Below, in pieces: positions 1-6,485 of a stretch of DNA of 13,401 nucleotides. The translations under genes were made by a program, and so were the position numbers. The stretch comes from Clostridiales bacterium. GTDB lineage: Bacteria; Bacillota; Clostridia; Oscillospirales; Acutalibacteraceae. How positions within the stretch are numbered: position 1 is the first letter of the stretch; every line of letters starts with the position of its first letter. Under the pieces are notes generated by a model. It was not told the DNA's origin. It saw nothing but the letters and a program-made list of their open reading frames with translations, and did no database searches. The DNA is taken from NCBI GenBank assembly GCA_019419895.1, contig JAHZIE010000024.1, forward strand, positions 1-13,401, written 5' to 3'.

Positions 1-494
1 TGCGGTATTTCAATCCCATTGGCGCTCACGAAAGCGGCAGGATCGGAGAAAATCCAAACGGCATTCCCAATAATCTGATGCCCTACGTCACTAAGGTTGC
101 TGTGGGGCAGCTTCCAGAACTCACTATTTTTGGCAATGATTATGATACGCCGGACGGTACCTGCCTGCGCGACTATATTCACGTTGTGGATCTGGCAAAG
201 GGACACATCTGTGCAGTGGAAAAAAACAAAAAGGGGCCCGGCCTGTTTATTTACAATCTTGGAACCGGGGAAGGCTACAGTGTTCTTGATATTGTCAACA
301 CCTTTATGAAGGTGTCCGGCCAGAAGGTACCCTACCGCTTTGGCCCTCGCCGCGAGGGAGATCTTCCTGTCGTTTATTCTGATTCTTCCAAGGCGAAAAG
401 AGAATTGGGATGGGAAGCTCGGTTTGGATTGGAAAAAATGTGTGAGGACGCTTGGCGCTGGCAGAAAAACAATCCAAACGGATATGCGAAATAA
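1..494 (+). CDS. galE: UDP-glucose 4-epimerase, C-terminal half (5' end outside window)
   Basis: GalE interconverts UDP-glucose and UDP-galactose in the cytoplasm with bound NAD, in the Leloir pathway and in sugar-nucleotide supply for surface glycans. The reading frame is open from base 3 and gives 163 residues. It begins with RYFNPIGAHESG, the conserved segment just after the catalytic YxxxK helix of this extended short-chain dehydrogenase family. It continues through the substrate-binding RDYIHVVDLAKGH and NLGTGEGYSVLDIV motifs and ends with the usual GW-x-A...W C-terminal helix (KAKRELGWEARFGLEKMCEDAWRWQ). Roughly the first half (Rossmann GxxGxxG and YxxxK) lies before the window, so its intactness cannot be judged. 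The Met at base 78 is internal and is not the start. The identification is secure from motif order. No cotranscribed gene follows. Confidence 0.96.
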   Translation, partial: RYFNPIGAHESGRIGENPNGIPNNLMPYVTKVAVGQLPELTIFGNDYDTPDGTCLRDYIHVVDLAKGHICAVEKNKKGPGLFIYNLGTGEGYSVLDIVNTFMKVSGQKVPYRFGPRREGDLPVVYSDSSKAKRELGWEARFGLEKMCEDAWRWQKNNPNGYAK

Positions 495-566
495 TCTGTC
501 TTTTCAGAAAATGAAGCTGTGTTTTTCCCCGTTGATTTTCTGGGACTTTGAAAAATAAAAGAACAT

Positions 567-678
567 CGGTTGAACCGGTGGTTGGCACAAGCCCTAAAAG
601 GGCATTATTTAAGGAAGTACTGAAAGTTTAACAACCGCATAACTATCACTGGCCGCTTTAGCAGCGGCCTATTTTTAT
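567..678 (+). terminator. Hairpin cluster ending in a terminator-like stem, possible structured RNA
   Basis: About 160 bases after galE are several compact inverted repeats. GCCCT (591-595) pairs with AGGGC (599-603) across AAA. An outer stem of GTGGTTG (578-584) with CAACCGC (632-638), one G-U pair, would enclose it. GGCCGCT (651-657) pairs with AGCGGCC (663-669) and is followed by a T-rich stretch (670-678). The last stem works as an intrinsic terminator for galE transcription. The nested stems before it could belong to a structured RNA or the end of a lost mobile element. I recognise no known riboswitch class or T-box motif. Confidence 0.45.
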
Positions 679-792
679 ACCTTTATATTCCTGCCACCTG
701 TAAACGGCTCCATATGCTCTTTGAGAGAAATTTGATATGCCGCAAGATCTTATTTTTTGATATACTACTTCAACTACCTTTTTATTCCGACA

Positions 793-1047
793 GCTGATGT
801 AATCCGCTGTATGAAAATGCTTACCTTTATGCCTTTGGAAGAAATTGCGGAATATGAAAAGCTGGAAGGAAGTCAGCTTAACCGCGCAAAAGAGGTTCTC
901 GCTTTTGAGGTTACTAAATTGATCCATGGTGAAGAGGAAGCGGAAAAGGCACAAAATGCCGCAAAAGCGCTTTTTGGCACTGGCAGCGATACATCAAATA
1001 TGCCTTCCACTGAACTCAGCGCGGATAATTTCACAGATGGAAAAAAC
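793..1047 (+). pseudogene. tyrS: Tyrosyl-tRNA synthetase fragment (internal piece, both ends lost)
   Basis: About 84 codons read as an internal segment of bacterial TyrRS. ADVIRCMKMLTFMPLEEI is followed by a LEGSQLNRAKEVLAFEVTKLIHGEEEAEKAQNAAKALFG stretch and then DTSNMPSTEL...FTDGK, which link the catalytic core to the C-terminal tRNA-binding domain. The KMSKS and Rossmann parts upstream are absent, and the S4-like domain that should follow DGK is replaced by unrelated sequence. The frame stays open to base 1245, but the residues after 1047 do not resemble TyrRS. There is no credible ribosome binding site or start. Just before 793 the expected residues are not readable in this frame, consistent with a frameshift or a recombination join. 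It is a remnant, not a functional synthetase; a full tyrS is presumably elsewhere in the genome. Confidence 0.8.
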
Positions 1048-1073
1048 TGCACCTATATAATACCCTCTGAACT

Positions 1074-1257
1074 CTCATATTTGTATTTCAAATTGGCGTG
1101 TCTGTCGGAAATCATCAAGTTGCTTTCCCTTTATAATATCCCATCAATTACGATACACTCAAACCGGAGGATACTCATTAGCATATTGGATATGATCCGG
1201 GCATGTTTGTACCTCTATAATTTTTACACCTTTTTTCTTACATAATTTTCTCAAGAT
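1074..1257 (-). pseudogene. Degraded IS200/IS605-family TnpA (Y1 transposase) fragment
   Basis: On the minus strand, the frame from 1257 reads ILRKLCKKKGVKIIE followed by TCPDHI, the HUH-like region of IS200-type TnpA, which normally continues HMLVEIPP. Here a one-base insertion turns that stretch into QYANEYPP, with the original frame restored shortly after. Beyond the stop the adjacent frames give LSVS, MGYYKGK, then NLMISDRHANLKYKYE. These match the family order of LSVSSFMGYLKGKS, LMIFDRHANLKYKYG. At least three frameshifts or stops therefore interrupt one ancestral frame. The N-terminal part and the C-terminal tyrosine helix are missing. These elements move as single strands via a Y1 nuclease; this copy is dead. 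It abuts the tyrS fragment at 1048-1073. Confidence 0.72.
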
Positions 1258-1503
1258 ATAAGTAATTCGGCAACATTTGCAATTCATCCATGGTTCCCGG
1301 ATGTCCTGCCAGGCATTCGGCAAACATATTTTTATAAAAATCTTCATGAGGGCCGTTAAATTCATCTAGATTAAGAGGGGTAGCAATAATTCCCGTTGCG
1401 ATTGCATTTAGTCTTGCGTGATTCATTTAATCCGAATAAACAAAAAATCTCTTTGCGCGATATCACATGCTCCGTTAGTTTTTAATTTCTCAAAAAATAT
1501 CAG
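1238..1503 (-). pseudogene. Unrecognised small ORF, apparently frameshifted
   Basis: Two consecutive minus-strand frames look like pieces of one small protein. The first (1503 to 1423) encodes IFFEKLKTNGACDIAQRDF, preceded by a GGAG run but no good ATG. The second (from 1426) begins MNHARLNAIATGIIATPLNL and continues through FNGPHEDFYKNMFAECLAG for about 62 residues. The junction is an ATGA overlap. This could be translational coupling, but with no ribosome binding site before the second ATG a frameshift in an original frame of about 90 codons is likelier. The 3' end merges into the transposase fragment near 1257, so the true C-terminus is probably lost. I do not recognise the family. The composition looks protein-like rather than random. 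Confidence 0.35.
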
Positions 1504-1673
1504 CTTTTCTCCTCATTTCGTTTCTATCGTAAAGGCCGTGGTTTTTCCGCAAAAATTTTGATCTTTTTTCTTCCGCCTTCCCTTCTTTGCGCTTCTAACC
1601 GGACAGAGGAGAGTATATTCGGATGCGTGATTGCCGGATGAACCATCTTTTTTCATTAAAAATCGAAATACAA
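1504..1673. other. Intergenic, nothing recognised
   Basis: This stretch between the decayed ORF and the terminator of the protease operon is T-rich and shows no gene, convincing promoter or repeat. Confidence 0.5.
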
Positions 1674-1699
1674 AGAAAAAACTCCCGTGTTTCGGGAGC
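1674..1699 (-). terminator. Intrinsic terminator of the protease operon
   Basis: On the minus strand a CTCCCG/CGGGAG stem (1698-1693 with 1687-1682) with a five-base loop is followed by a run of Ts (revcomp of 1676-1681). It lies about 47 bases after the stop codon of the M50 protease gene. Confidence 0.85.
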
Positions 1700-1745
1700 T
1701 TTCAACGGCATCCGCCGGATATTATATGAGTACGGCCCGTCCTTC

Positions 1746-2351
1746 CTATTTTTCTTTTAAGAACAGCAGGCAGAGCAAATACCCAACCATCACCAACATG
1801 GAAAAATTGTATTTTGACTGAAACAAAATATAGAAGGCATAGCAGGCCAAAGGTGTGAGAAAAAAAAAGGAACAGATATTGCTACAAATGCCGGCCGTCT
1901 TCAGGGAACAGCGGCTGCACAGCAGGGAATAGACTGCCTGACCGCCGTCCAGAGGATAAATGGGCAGAATATTGAAGGCGCCGATTGCCAGCTGACTCAT
2001 CGCCATGTTTTTCAATGTCCAGCAGGGAAAGCAGATATCCAGCATCGTCAACAGGCCGAAAAAAAGGAAATTCACCGCTGCGCCCGCAACCGCAATGAAA
2101 AAATCACGCCAATAACCGTAACCACCGAAATTCCGCTGGATAATTTTTATCCCATAAGCCGTAAACCGAATGCTGCATTTTGGGCAACGCAGGCACCACA
2201 TCATGAGAATATGTCCCAGTTCATGGCATCCGGCAGCCATCAGCCCTGCAAAGGCAGCTCCGCTTTCGTCAATCAGCAACAGAAATTCCAGCATGGCGGA
2301 AAAATAGTAGGAAATTGAAATAGGATAACCCAGCAGCTTAAATCGTATCAT
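1746..2351 (-). CDS. M50 family intramembrane zinc metalloprotease, SpoIVFB-like
   Basis: This is a 201-residue polytopic membrane protein with both zinc-site signatures of site-2 proteases. HELGH lies at residues 43-47 within a hydrophobic segment. NILPIYPLDGG lies at 127-137, with Asp135 as the third metal ligand. A GAAVN segment near 90-94 matches the conserved helix between them. In Bacillus the SpoIVFB member cleaves pro-sigma-K in the mother cell during sporulation. Its partner SpoIVFA precedes it here too, and the two genes overlap by 14 bases, so they are probably translationally coupled. At 201 residues it is shorter than Bacillus SpoIVFB (about 288) and ends after the last membrane helices with LLFLKEK, so the C-terminal CBS domain is absent. 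The pro-sigma-K role is inferred from pairing and promoter. A different M50 role is possible. Confidence 0.88.
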   Translation of the reverse strand: MIRFKLLGYPISISYYFSAMLEFLLLIDESGAAFAGLMAAGCHELGHILMMWCLRCPKCSIRFTAYGIKIIQRNFGGYGYWRDFFIAVAGAAVNFLFFGLLTMLDICFPCWTLKNMAMSQLAIGAFNILPIYPLDGGQAVYSLLCSRCSLKTAGICSNICSFFFLTPLACYAFYILFQSKYNFSMLVMVGYLLCLLFLKEK

Positions 2352-3114
2352 ATTTCCCAGGCAATAAATAATATTGAGGATTTACCCGGTTGCCATTGAT
2401 CCGAACCTCCAAATGGAGATGGTAACCGGTTGCCATTCCTGAATTTCCTACCGCGGCAATTTCCTCACCCAGCTTTACCGGTTCCCCTGAATCCTTCTTG
2501 ATCTCCCGGCAGTGGGCGTAGAATGTCTGAATATTGCTTCCATGATTCAAAAGGATATAATTTCCATAAATTTCATCCTCACCGCATTGCTCAACTACTC
2601 CTGAGAGAAGGCTGTAAACAGGTTCCCCCTCTCCCGCGGCGATATCAATCCCTTGATGTTCCGACAGCTCCCCTGAATAAGGATCCTGCCTTTCTCCGAA
2701 TCTACTGCTGATTATTCCAGTTTGTAGCGGAGAAGAAATCCGTCCTGTGACAATGGATTGGGCCGCCGAGGAGGTTGCCTCTTCCGGCTGACTCTCCACC
2801 GCCTTGGGTGGAAAATCCTTAAGCTCAATTTTTTGATTCATGAGCTCCAGGAAGCCCTGGTAAAAATTTTGATAATACTGGCCTCCCACCATTCGGAATA
2901 GAAGCAGTCCCAGTACGACTATAGCACAAATTACAATCTGCACAACCGCCACATAGGCTTCTCCTGTAAGACGGCGTTTCCGTCCCTTCAAGGGTCTTTC
3001 CCCATCATCGAACAGGTTTTCCTCATACCGCTCCGGCATGACCTGTTGTTCCTCCTCTTTTTCCGGCTGCGGTATCATATTCTGAATAAATTGATATTCC
3101 CTATCCTCCTGCAT
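2338..3114 (-). CDS. M23/LytM-domain membrane protein, SpoIVFA-like
   Basis: The 258-residue protein has a charged cytoplasmic N-terminus, one membrane helix (about 52-77), a linker and an extracytoplasmic M23 (LytM) domain from about 125. The M23 zinc-site residues appear intact: H153 and D157 in HQGID, H201 in FYAH, and H232/H234 in HLHLE. In Bacillus, SpoIVFA anchors and inhibits the SpoIVFB protease and is itself cleaved to release sigma-K activation; the LytM domain often acts there as a structural module. Intact ligands leave open peptidoglycan hydrolase activity or a SpoIIQ-like role. The ATG is preceded by GGGAGGG (revcomp of 3122-3128). The downstream M50 gene overlaps by 14 bases, which supports the partner assignment. 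Confidence is high for the domain and moderate for the SpoIVFA role. Confidence 0.85.
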   Translation of the reverse strand: MQEDREYQFIQNMIPQPEKEEEQQVMPERYEENLFDDGERPLKGRKRRLTGEAYVAVVQIVICAIVVLGLLLFRMVGGQYYQNFYQGFLELMNQKIELKDFPPKAVESQPEEATSSAAQSIVTGRISSPLQTGIISSRFGERQDPYSGELSEHQGIDIAAGEGEPVYSLLSGVVEQCGEDEIYGNYILLNHGSNIQTFYAHCREIKKDSGEPVKLGEEIAAVGNSGMATGYHLHLEVRINGNRVNPQYYLLPGKYDTI

Positions 3115-3158
3115 CCTTTTCCCTCCCTTGAATTTTCCTTTTGAGCTTCTCTTTCTAT

Positions 3159-3188
3159 ATGTTATGCAGACGATTCCAGGAACATGAC
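3159..3188 (-). promoter_or_regulatory. Sigma-E-like sporulation promoter
   Basis: On the minus strand GTCATGTT (3188-3181) and CATAACAT (3166-3159) are separated by 14 bases. From memory, Bacillus sigma-E promoters resemble TCATATT and CATANNNT with 13-15 bases between them. The start of the M23/SpoIVFA-like gene is 44 bases beyond the -10. This fits mother-cell control of a spoIVF-type operon; it is a motif match only. Confidence 0.55.
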
Positions 3189-3225
3189 GATTTGTCCCAT
3201 AGACGGCGTTTAGTTTACACAGGAC

Positions 3226-3255
3226 AAAAAAGCCGCCCGGTGGAAACCGGACGGC
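3226..3255 (-). terminator. Intrinsic terminator of the 84-residue membrane protein gene
   Basis: On the minus strand GCCGTCCGGT pairs with ACCGGGCGGC (3255-3232, one G-T pair) across a TTCC loop, followed by six Ts (revcomp of 3226-3231). It lies about 20 bases past the stop codon and separates this gene from the protease operon. Confidence 0.88.
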
Positions 3256-3275
3256 CTGAATTTATTTTTAGACAA

Positions 3276-3530
3276 TCACATGAACATCATTATAACGCCT
3301 CCCGCTATTGAGGCTGCCAAAAAAACTCCAGTCAGCAACATTACTGGAACCACTATAAAGCAAAACACCCAGCACGCCAAGGGATGACGCTCCAAATAAA
3401 CGCAAAACCTTTCCATTCCCCTTCTTTCCCAAAGCCAAGACAAAAAACCTTTGGAGGAATGAGAAATAATTCTTCTCTCCATATTATTTTCCACTGTCTG
3501 CGGTTGAACAGCATGAACATATTTCAGCAT
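3276..3530 (-). CDS. Small membrane protein of unknown function (84 residues)
   Basis: The gene starts at the ATG at 3530, because AGGAGG (revcomp of 3540-3545) lies nine bases before it. A longer frame from a TTG at 3554 would place that ribosome binding site inside the gene and is rejected. The protein has a mixed-charge N-terminal half (MLKYVHAVQPQTVENNMERR) and a strongly hydrophobic C-terminal segment from about residue 52 to the end, long enough for one long or two short membrane helices. There is no signal-peptide cleavage site or known domain. It has its own terminator, lies between the sporulation operon and kdpD, and is divergent from kdpD with a shared 258-base upstream region. I do not recognise the family. 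The strong ribosome binding site and terminator make it a likely real gene. Confidence 0.72.
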   Translation of the reverse strand: MLKYVHAVQPQTVENNMERRIISHSSKGFLSWLWERRGMERFCVYLERHPLACWVFCFIVVPVMLLTGVFLAASIAGGVIMMFM

Positions 3531-3583
3531 TGTTAAATTCCTCCTTTGTTTCAATTTTGTTTACAACTGCTTTTTACACTTTC

Positions 3584-3589
3584 AGTATA
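3584..3589 (-). promoter_or_regulatory. Possible -10 box for the small membrane protein gene
   Basis: The minus strand reads TGATATACT, a near-consensus -10 (TATACT), about 54 bases before the ATG at 3530. No good -35 is visible, so the call is tentative. Confidence 0.35.
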
Positions 3590-3632
3590 TCAGCTTTTAT
3601 AGAAAAACTACATTAGGGCTTTTTCCGCGACA

Positions 3633-3647
3633 TTAAGAAACTGTTAA
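3633..3647. promoter_or_regulatory. Third TTAA-N7-TTAA pair in the divergent region
   Basis: TTAA at 3633-3636 and 3644-3647 are 11 bases apart, the same period as the proposed KdpE boxes, but the bases between do not match. It lies between the small membrane gene and the kdpD box. It could be an accessory regulator site or chance in AT-rich DNA. Confidence 0.25.
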
Positions 3648-3676
3648 ACCGGATAATTTGAAGAAAAGGAAATAAG

Positions 3677-3694
3677 CCTTAATACAATCTTAAT
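3677..3694 (+). promoter_or_regulatory. Candidate KdpE operator upstream of kdpD
   Basis: CCTTAATACAATCTTAAT holds two CTTAAT half-sites in direct repeat with an 11-base period, typical of OmpR-family regulators that bind as head-to-tail dimers. A copy with 16 of 18 identical bases lies upstream of kdpF at 7868-7885. Relative to the inferred start near 3750 it covers about -73 to -56, close to the footprint I recall for E. coli KdpE (about -71 to -55). Confidence 0.6.
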
Positions 3695-3734
3695 GTTTTC
3701 CTTCCCTTCTTTTATATCCCGGCAAGATAGGGTA

Positions 3735-3743
3735 TGCTATAAT
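3735..3743 (+). promoter_or_regulatory. kdpDE promoter (extended -10)
   Basis: TGC followed by a perfect TATAAT (3738-3743) forms an extended -10. The -35 position holds no consensus hexamer, as expected for an activator-dependent promoter. The predicted leader is about 38 bases to the kdpD ATG. Confidence 0.65.
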
Positions 3744-3788
3744 ATAGAGAGAAATTTTGTATTGTTATATGTATTAAGGGGATAGGCT

Positions 3789-6485
3789 ATGGAAGATCAG
3801 AGACCAAATCCACAGCAGTTGCTACATGCCATTTATAAGGAGGAAGGTCATCAGAATCAAGGAAAGCTAAAAATATTTTTCGGTTATGCCGCCGGGGTGG
3901 GTAAAACCTATACCATGCTGGAAGCCGCTCACAAGGCGGCGGATGAAGGTAAGGATGTTGTTGTCGGTTATGTGGAACGCCATATCCGTCCCGATACTCT
4001 CGCCTTATTACAAGGATTGGAACAGCTTCCCTGCAAAGAGATTGAATATAAAGGCGTTTTCCTGAAGGAATTTGATTTAGATGCCGCGCTTCGCCGCCGT
4101 CCCCAGTTGATATTGGTGGATGAATTAGCGCACAGCAATGCTGCCGGAAGTCGGCATGCCAAGCGTTATCAGGATGTGGAAGAGCTTCTCCGAGCGGGAA
4201 TTGACGTATATACCACGGTCAATGTTCAGCATTTGGAGTCTTTGAATGATTTGGTAACCTCTATCACCGGAATCGCTGTCAGCGAGCGGATTCCTGATCA
4301 GATTTTCGATTCCGCCGACCAGGTGGAGCTGGTGGATATTGAACCGGAGGATCTGATTCTGCGGCTTCAGTCTGGCAAGGTTTACCGCAGCGGGCAGGCC
4401 GAACGGGCACTGGATCACTTCTTTTCCCGTGAAAATCTCGACGCTTTGCGCGAGATTGCCCTGCGCCGTACCGCCGACAGGTTGAATAGGACTGCTCAAA
4501 AGATTGGAAACGAAGCCGCCGCACGGGCCGGGGAACATATTCTTGTCTGCCTTTCCAGCTCTCCTTCCAACGCTAAGGTTATCCGTATGGCCGCCCGTAT
4601 GGCCGAAGCTTTTCACAGTGGTTTTACCGCCCTTTTTGTCGAAACTCCTGAGACAAAAGAGCTCAAGGGAGAAAATCTGAAACGTTTGAGGGATAATCTG
4701 CGGCTGGCGGAGCAGCTGGGCGCGCAGATTTCCACTGTATACGGCGATGATCCCGCCGTTCAGATTGCAGAGTACGCTAAGGTCAGCGGAGTCACCAAAA
4801 TTGTTTTGGGACGCACTAATCATCGGCAAAGTCTATTTCTTCCCAGCAAAAGCCTTGCGGACAGACTGACCAAACTGGCAGGCACCATGGATATTTATAT
4901 CATTCCTGACACCCTTCCTTACTATAAACGAAAAAATCTCCTTTTCCGTTCCGAGGAAAACCGCTTTTCCTGGAAGGATCTTCTCAAGACTCTGGCTGTT
5001 ACCCTGGCAGCTTCTCTTATTGGCTTTCTCTTCTATTCGCTGGGGCTGAGGGATGCCAATATTATCATTATTTATATCCTGGGCGTTCTTGTCACAACCA
5101 TATGTACACGGGGTTATCTTTACGGTGCTCTTGCTTCCCTGCTTAGCGTTGCTGCCTTTAATTACTTTTTTACTGTTCCCCGTTTTACGTTACAGGCCGC
5201 AGATCCGGATTATCCCATCACCTTTCTCATCATGCTCACCGCCAGTATCCTTTCCAGCACCTTGGCCACCAGAGTGAAAAAGCAAGCGCGTCAGTCAGCT
5301 CAAAAAGCCTATTACACTGAGCTGCTGATGAACAGCAACCAGAAGCTGGAACAGGGCAAAGACGAACATGAGATCTTGGAAATTGCCGCCAAGCAGCTGA
5401 GTATTCTATTGGATCGCCCTATTTTATACGCTCTTGCCAATGGGGGACAGGAATTACAGTTCAACGCTACACCCGCCGAACGCGCAAACGAGCTTATCGG
5501 AGCTATGACCCTTGAGGAAAAAGGAGTTGCCGATTGGGTTTTAAAAAATAATAAGCACGCCGGCGCCACGACAAACACCCTCTCGGATGCCCAGAACCTC
5601 TATCTGGCCGTTCGTGGGCTTCAGGGCGTCATGGGTGTTGTGGGTATTCCGGCAAAATATTATCCTTCCCCGGAAGTATTTGAGCGGAACCTTATGATCT
5701 CCATTTTGAATGAATGCGGCCTAATTCTTGAACGGCGCCGTCTCAGAGAGGAAAAACAGGCGATAGAAATAGAAACACGCCAGGAACGTCTGCGAGCCAA
5801 TCTTCTCAGAGCGATTTCCCATGATCTGAGGACGCCTTTGACCAGTATCAGCGGGAACGCGGGAGTTTTGATGGAAAAAGGAATTGTATTAGATGAGAAA
5901 AAGAAACAGGAGCTTTACAGTTCCATCTATGACGATTCCATGTGGCTTGTTAATCTGACAGAAAATCTGCTCTCCATCACCCGCATTGAAAATGGAACGA
6001 TAAATCTCCATGTCAACGCAGAGCTTTTGGAGGAGGTTTTTCATGAGGCGCTGGCACATATTGACCGGCAGTCAAAGGAACATCAGATTTCCGTAGAAAT
6101 GCCCGATGATATGCTCATGGCAAAAATGGATGTGCGCCTGATTGTCCAGGTGATTATTAATATTGTGAATAACGCCGTGAAATATACGCCGCCCGGTTCT
6201 CATATTATCCTTCGGGCTGAAAAGAGGGGAACAATGGCTCAGATCAGTATTTCCGACGATGGGCCTGGGATTTCCGATGATTCCAAAAAGCATCTTTTCG
6301 ATATGTTTTATACCGCGAGCCAGGGAAAACCGGACAACAGGCGCGGCCTTGGTCTCGGCCTGAGCCTCTGCCGCTCTATCGTTACCGCCCACGGCGGTGA
6401 AATCAGCGTCACAGACAATCATCCCCAAGGCTCCGTATTTACGTTTACATTACCTTTGGAAGAGGTGGATATTCAAAATGTATAA
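3789..6485 (+). CDS. kdpD: Potassium-responsive sensor histidine kinase KdpD
   Basis: The 898-residue protein has the full KdpD architecture. It begins with an N-terminal KdpD domain with a Walker A motif (GYAAGVGKT, 32-40) and a Walker B-like ILVDELAH near 110. A USP-like domain follows (about 250-375), then four closely spaced membrane helices (DUF4118, about 398-495) and a GAF-like region. The kinase core has an H-box with phospho-acceptor His678 (ISHDLRTPL), N-box Asn794/Asn795 and the ATP-lid DDGPGI (823-828) with GLGLGLSL. It senses potassium limitation or ionic stress and phosphorylates KdpE. The USP domain carries SSS (256-258), exactly 20 residues, then FTALF (279-283), nearly the SxS-X20-FTAxY cyclic-di-AMP motif of S. 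aureus KdpD. AAGGGG lies seven bases before the ATG. The stop overlaps kdpE by 8 bases. No domain is broken. Confidence 0.97.
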   Translation: MEDQRPNPQQLLHAIYKEEGHQNQGKLKIFFGYAAGVGKTYTMLEAAHKAADEGKDVVVGYVERHIRPDTLALLQGLEQLPCKEIEYKGVFLKEFDLDAALRRRPQLILVDELAHSNAAGSRHAKRYQDVEELLRAGIDVYTTVNVQHLESLNDLVTSITGIAVSERIPDQIFDSADQVELVDIEPEDLILRLQSGKVYRSGQAERALDHFFSRENLDALREIALRRTADRLNRTAQKIGNEAAARAGEHILVCLSSSPSNAKVIRMAARMAEAFHSGFTALFVETPETKELKGENLKRLRDNLRLAEQLGAQISTVYGDDPAVQIAEYAKVSGVTKIVLGRTNHRQSLFLPSKSLADRLTKLAGTMDIYIIPDTLPYYKRKNLLFRSEENRFSWKDLLKTLAVTLAASLIGFLFYSLGLRDANIIIIYILGVLVTTICTRGYLYGALASLLSVAAFNYFFTVPRFTLQAADPDYPITFLIMLTASILSSTLATRVKKQARQSAQKAYYTELLMNSNQKLEQGKDEHEILEIAAKQLSILLDRPILYALANGGQELQFNATPAERANELIGAMTLEEKGVADWVLKNNKHAGATTNTLSDAQNLYLAVRGLQGVMGVVGIPAKYYPSPEVFERNLMISILNECGLILERRRLREEKQAIEIETRQERLRANLLRAISHDLRTPLTSISGNAGVLMEKGIVLDEKKKQELYSSIYDDSMWLVNLTENLLSITRIENGTINLHVNAELLEEVFHEALAHIDRQSKEHQISVEMPDDMLMAKMDVRLIVQVIINIVNNAVKYTPPGSHIILRAEKRGTMAQISISDDGPGISDDSKKHLFDMFYTASQGKPDNRRGLGLGLSLCRSIVTAHGGEISVTDNHPQGSVFTFTLPLEEVDIQNV

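Noticed and set aside
567..678. T-box leader for the tyrS remnant
   Set aside because: The conserved T-box sequence and its specifier-loop features are not present, and the tyrS piece lacks its 5' end.
3531..3554. TTG start adding eight residues to the small membrane protein
   Set aside because: It would bury the AGGAGG that is properly placed for the ATG at 3530.
4125..4829. 234-residue minus-strand frame opposite kdpD
   Set aside because: It is a shadow of a confident gene, with no ribosome binding site or recognisable protein features.
6397..6477. Longer KdpE start at the ATG at 6397
   Set aside because: The extra 27 residues are the end of kdpD in another frame. The ATG at 6478 gives a normal receiver start and has a ribosome binding site.
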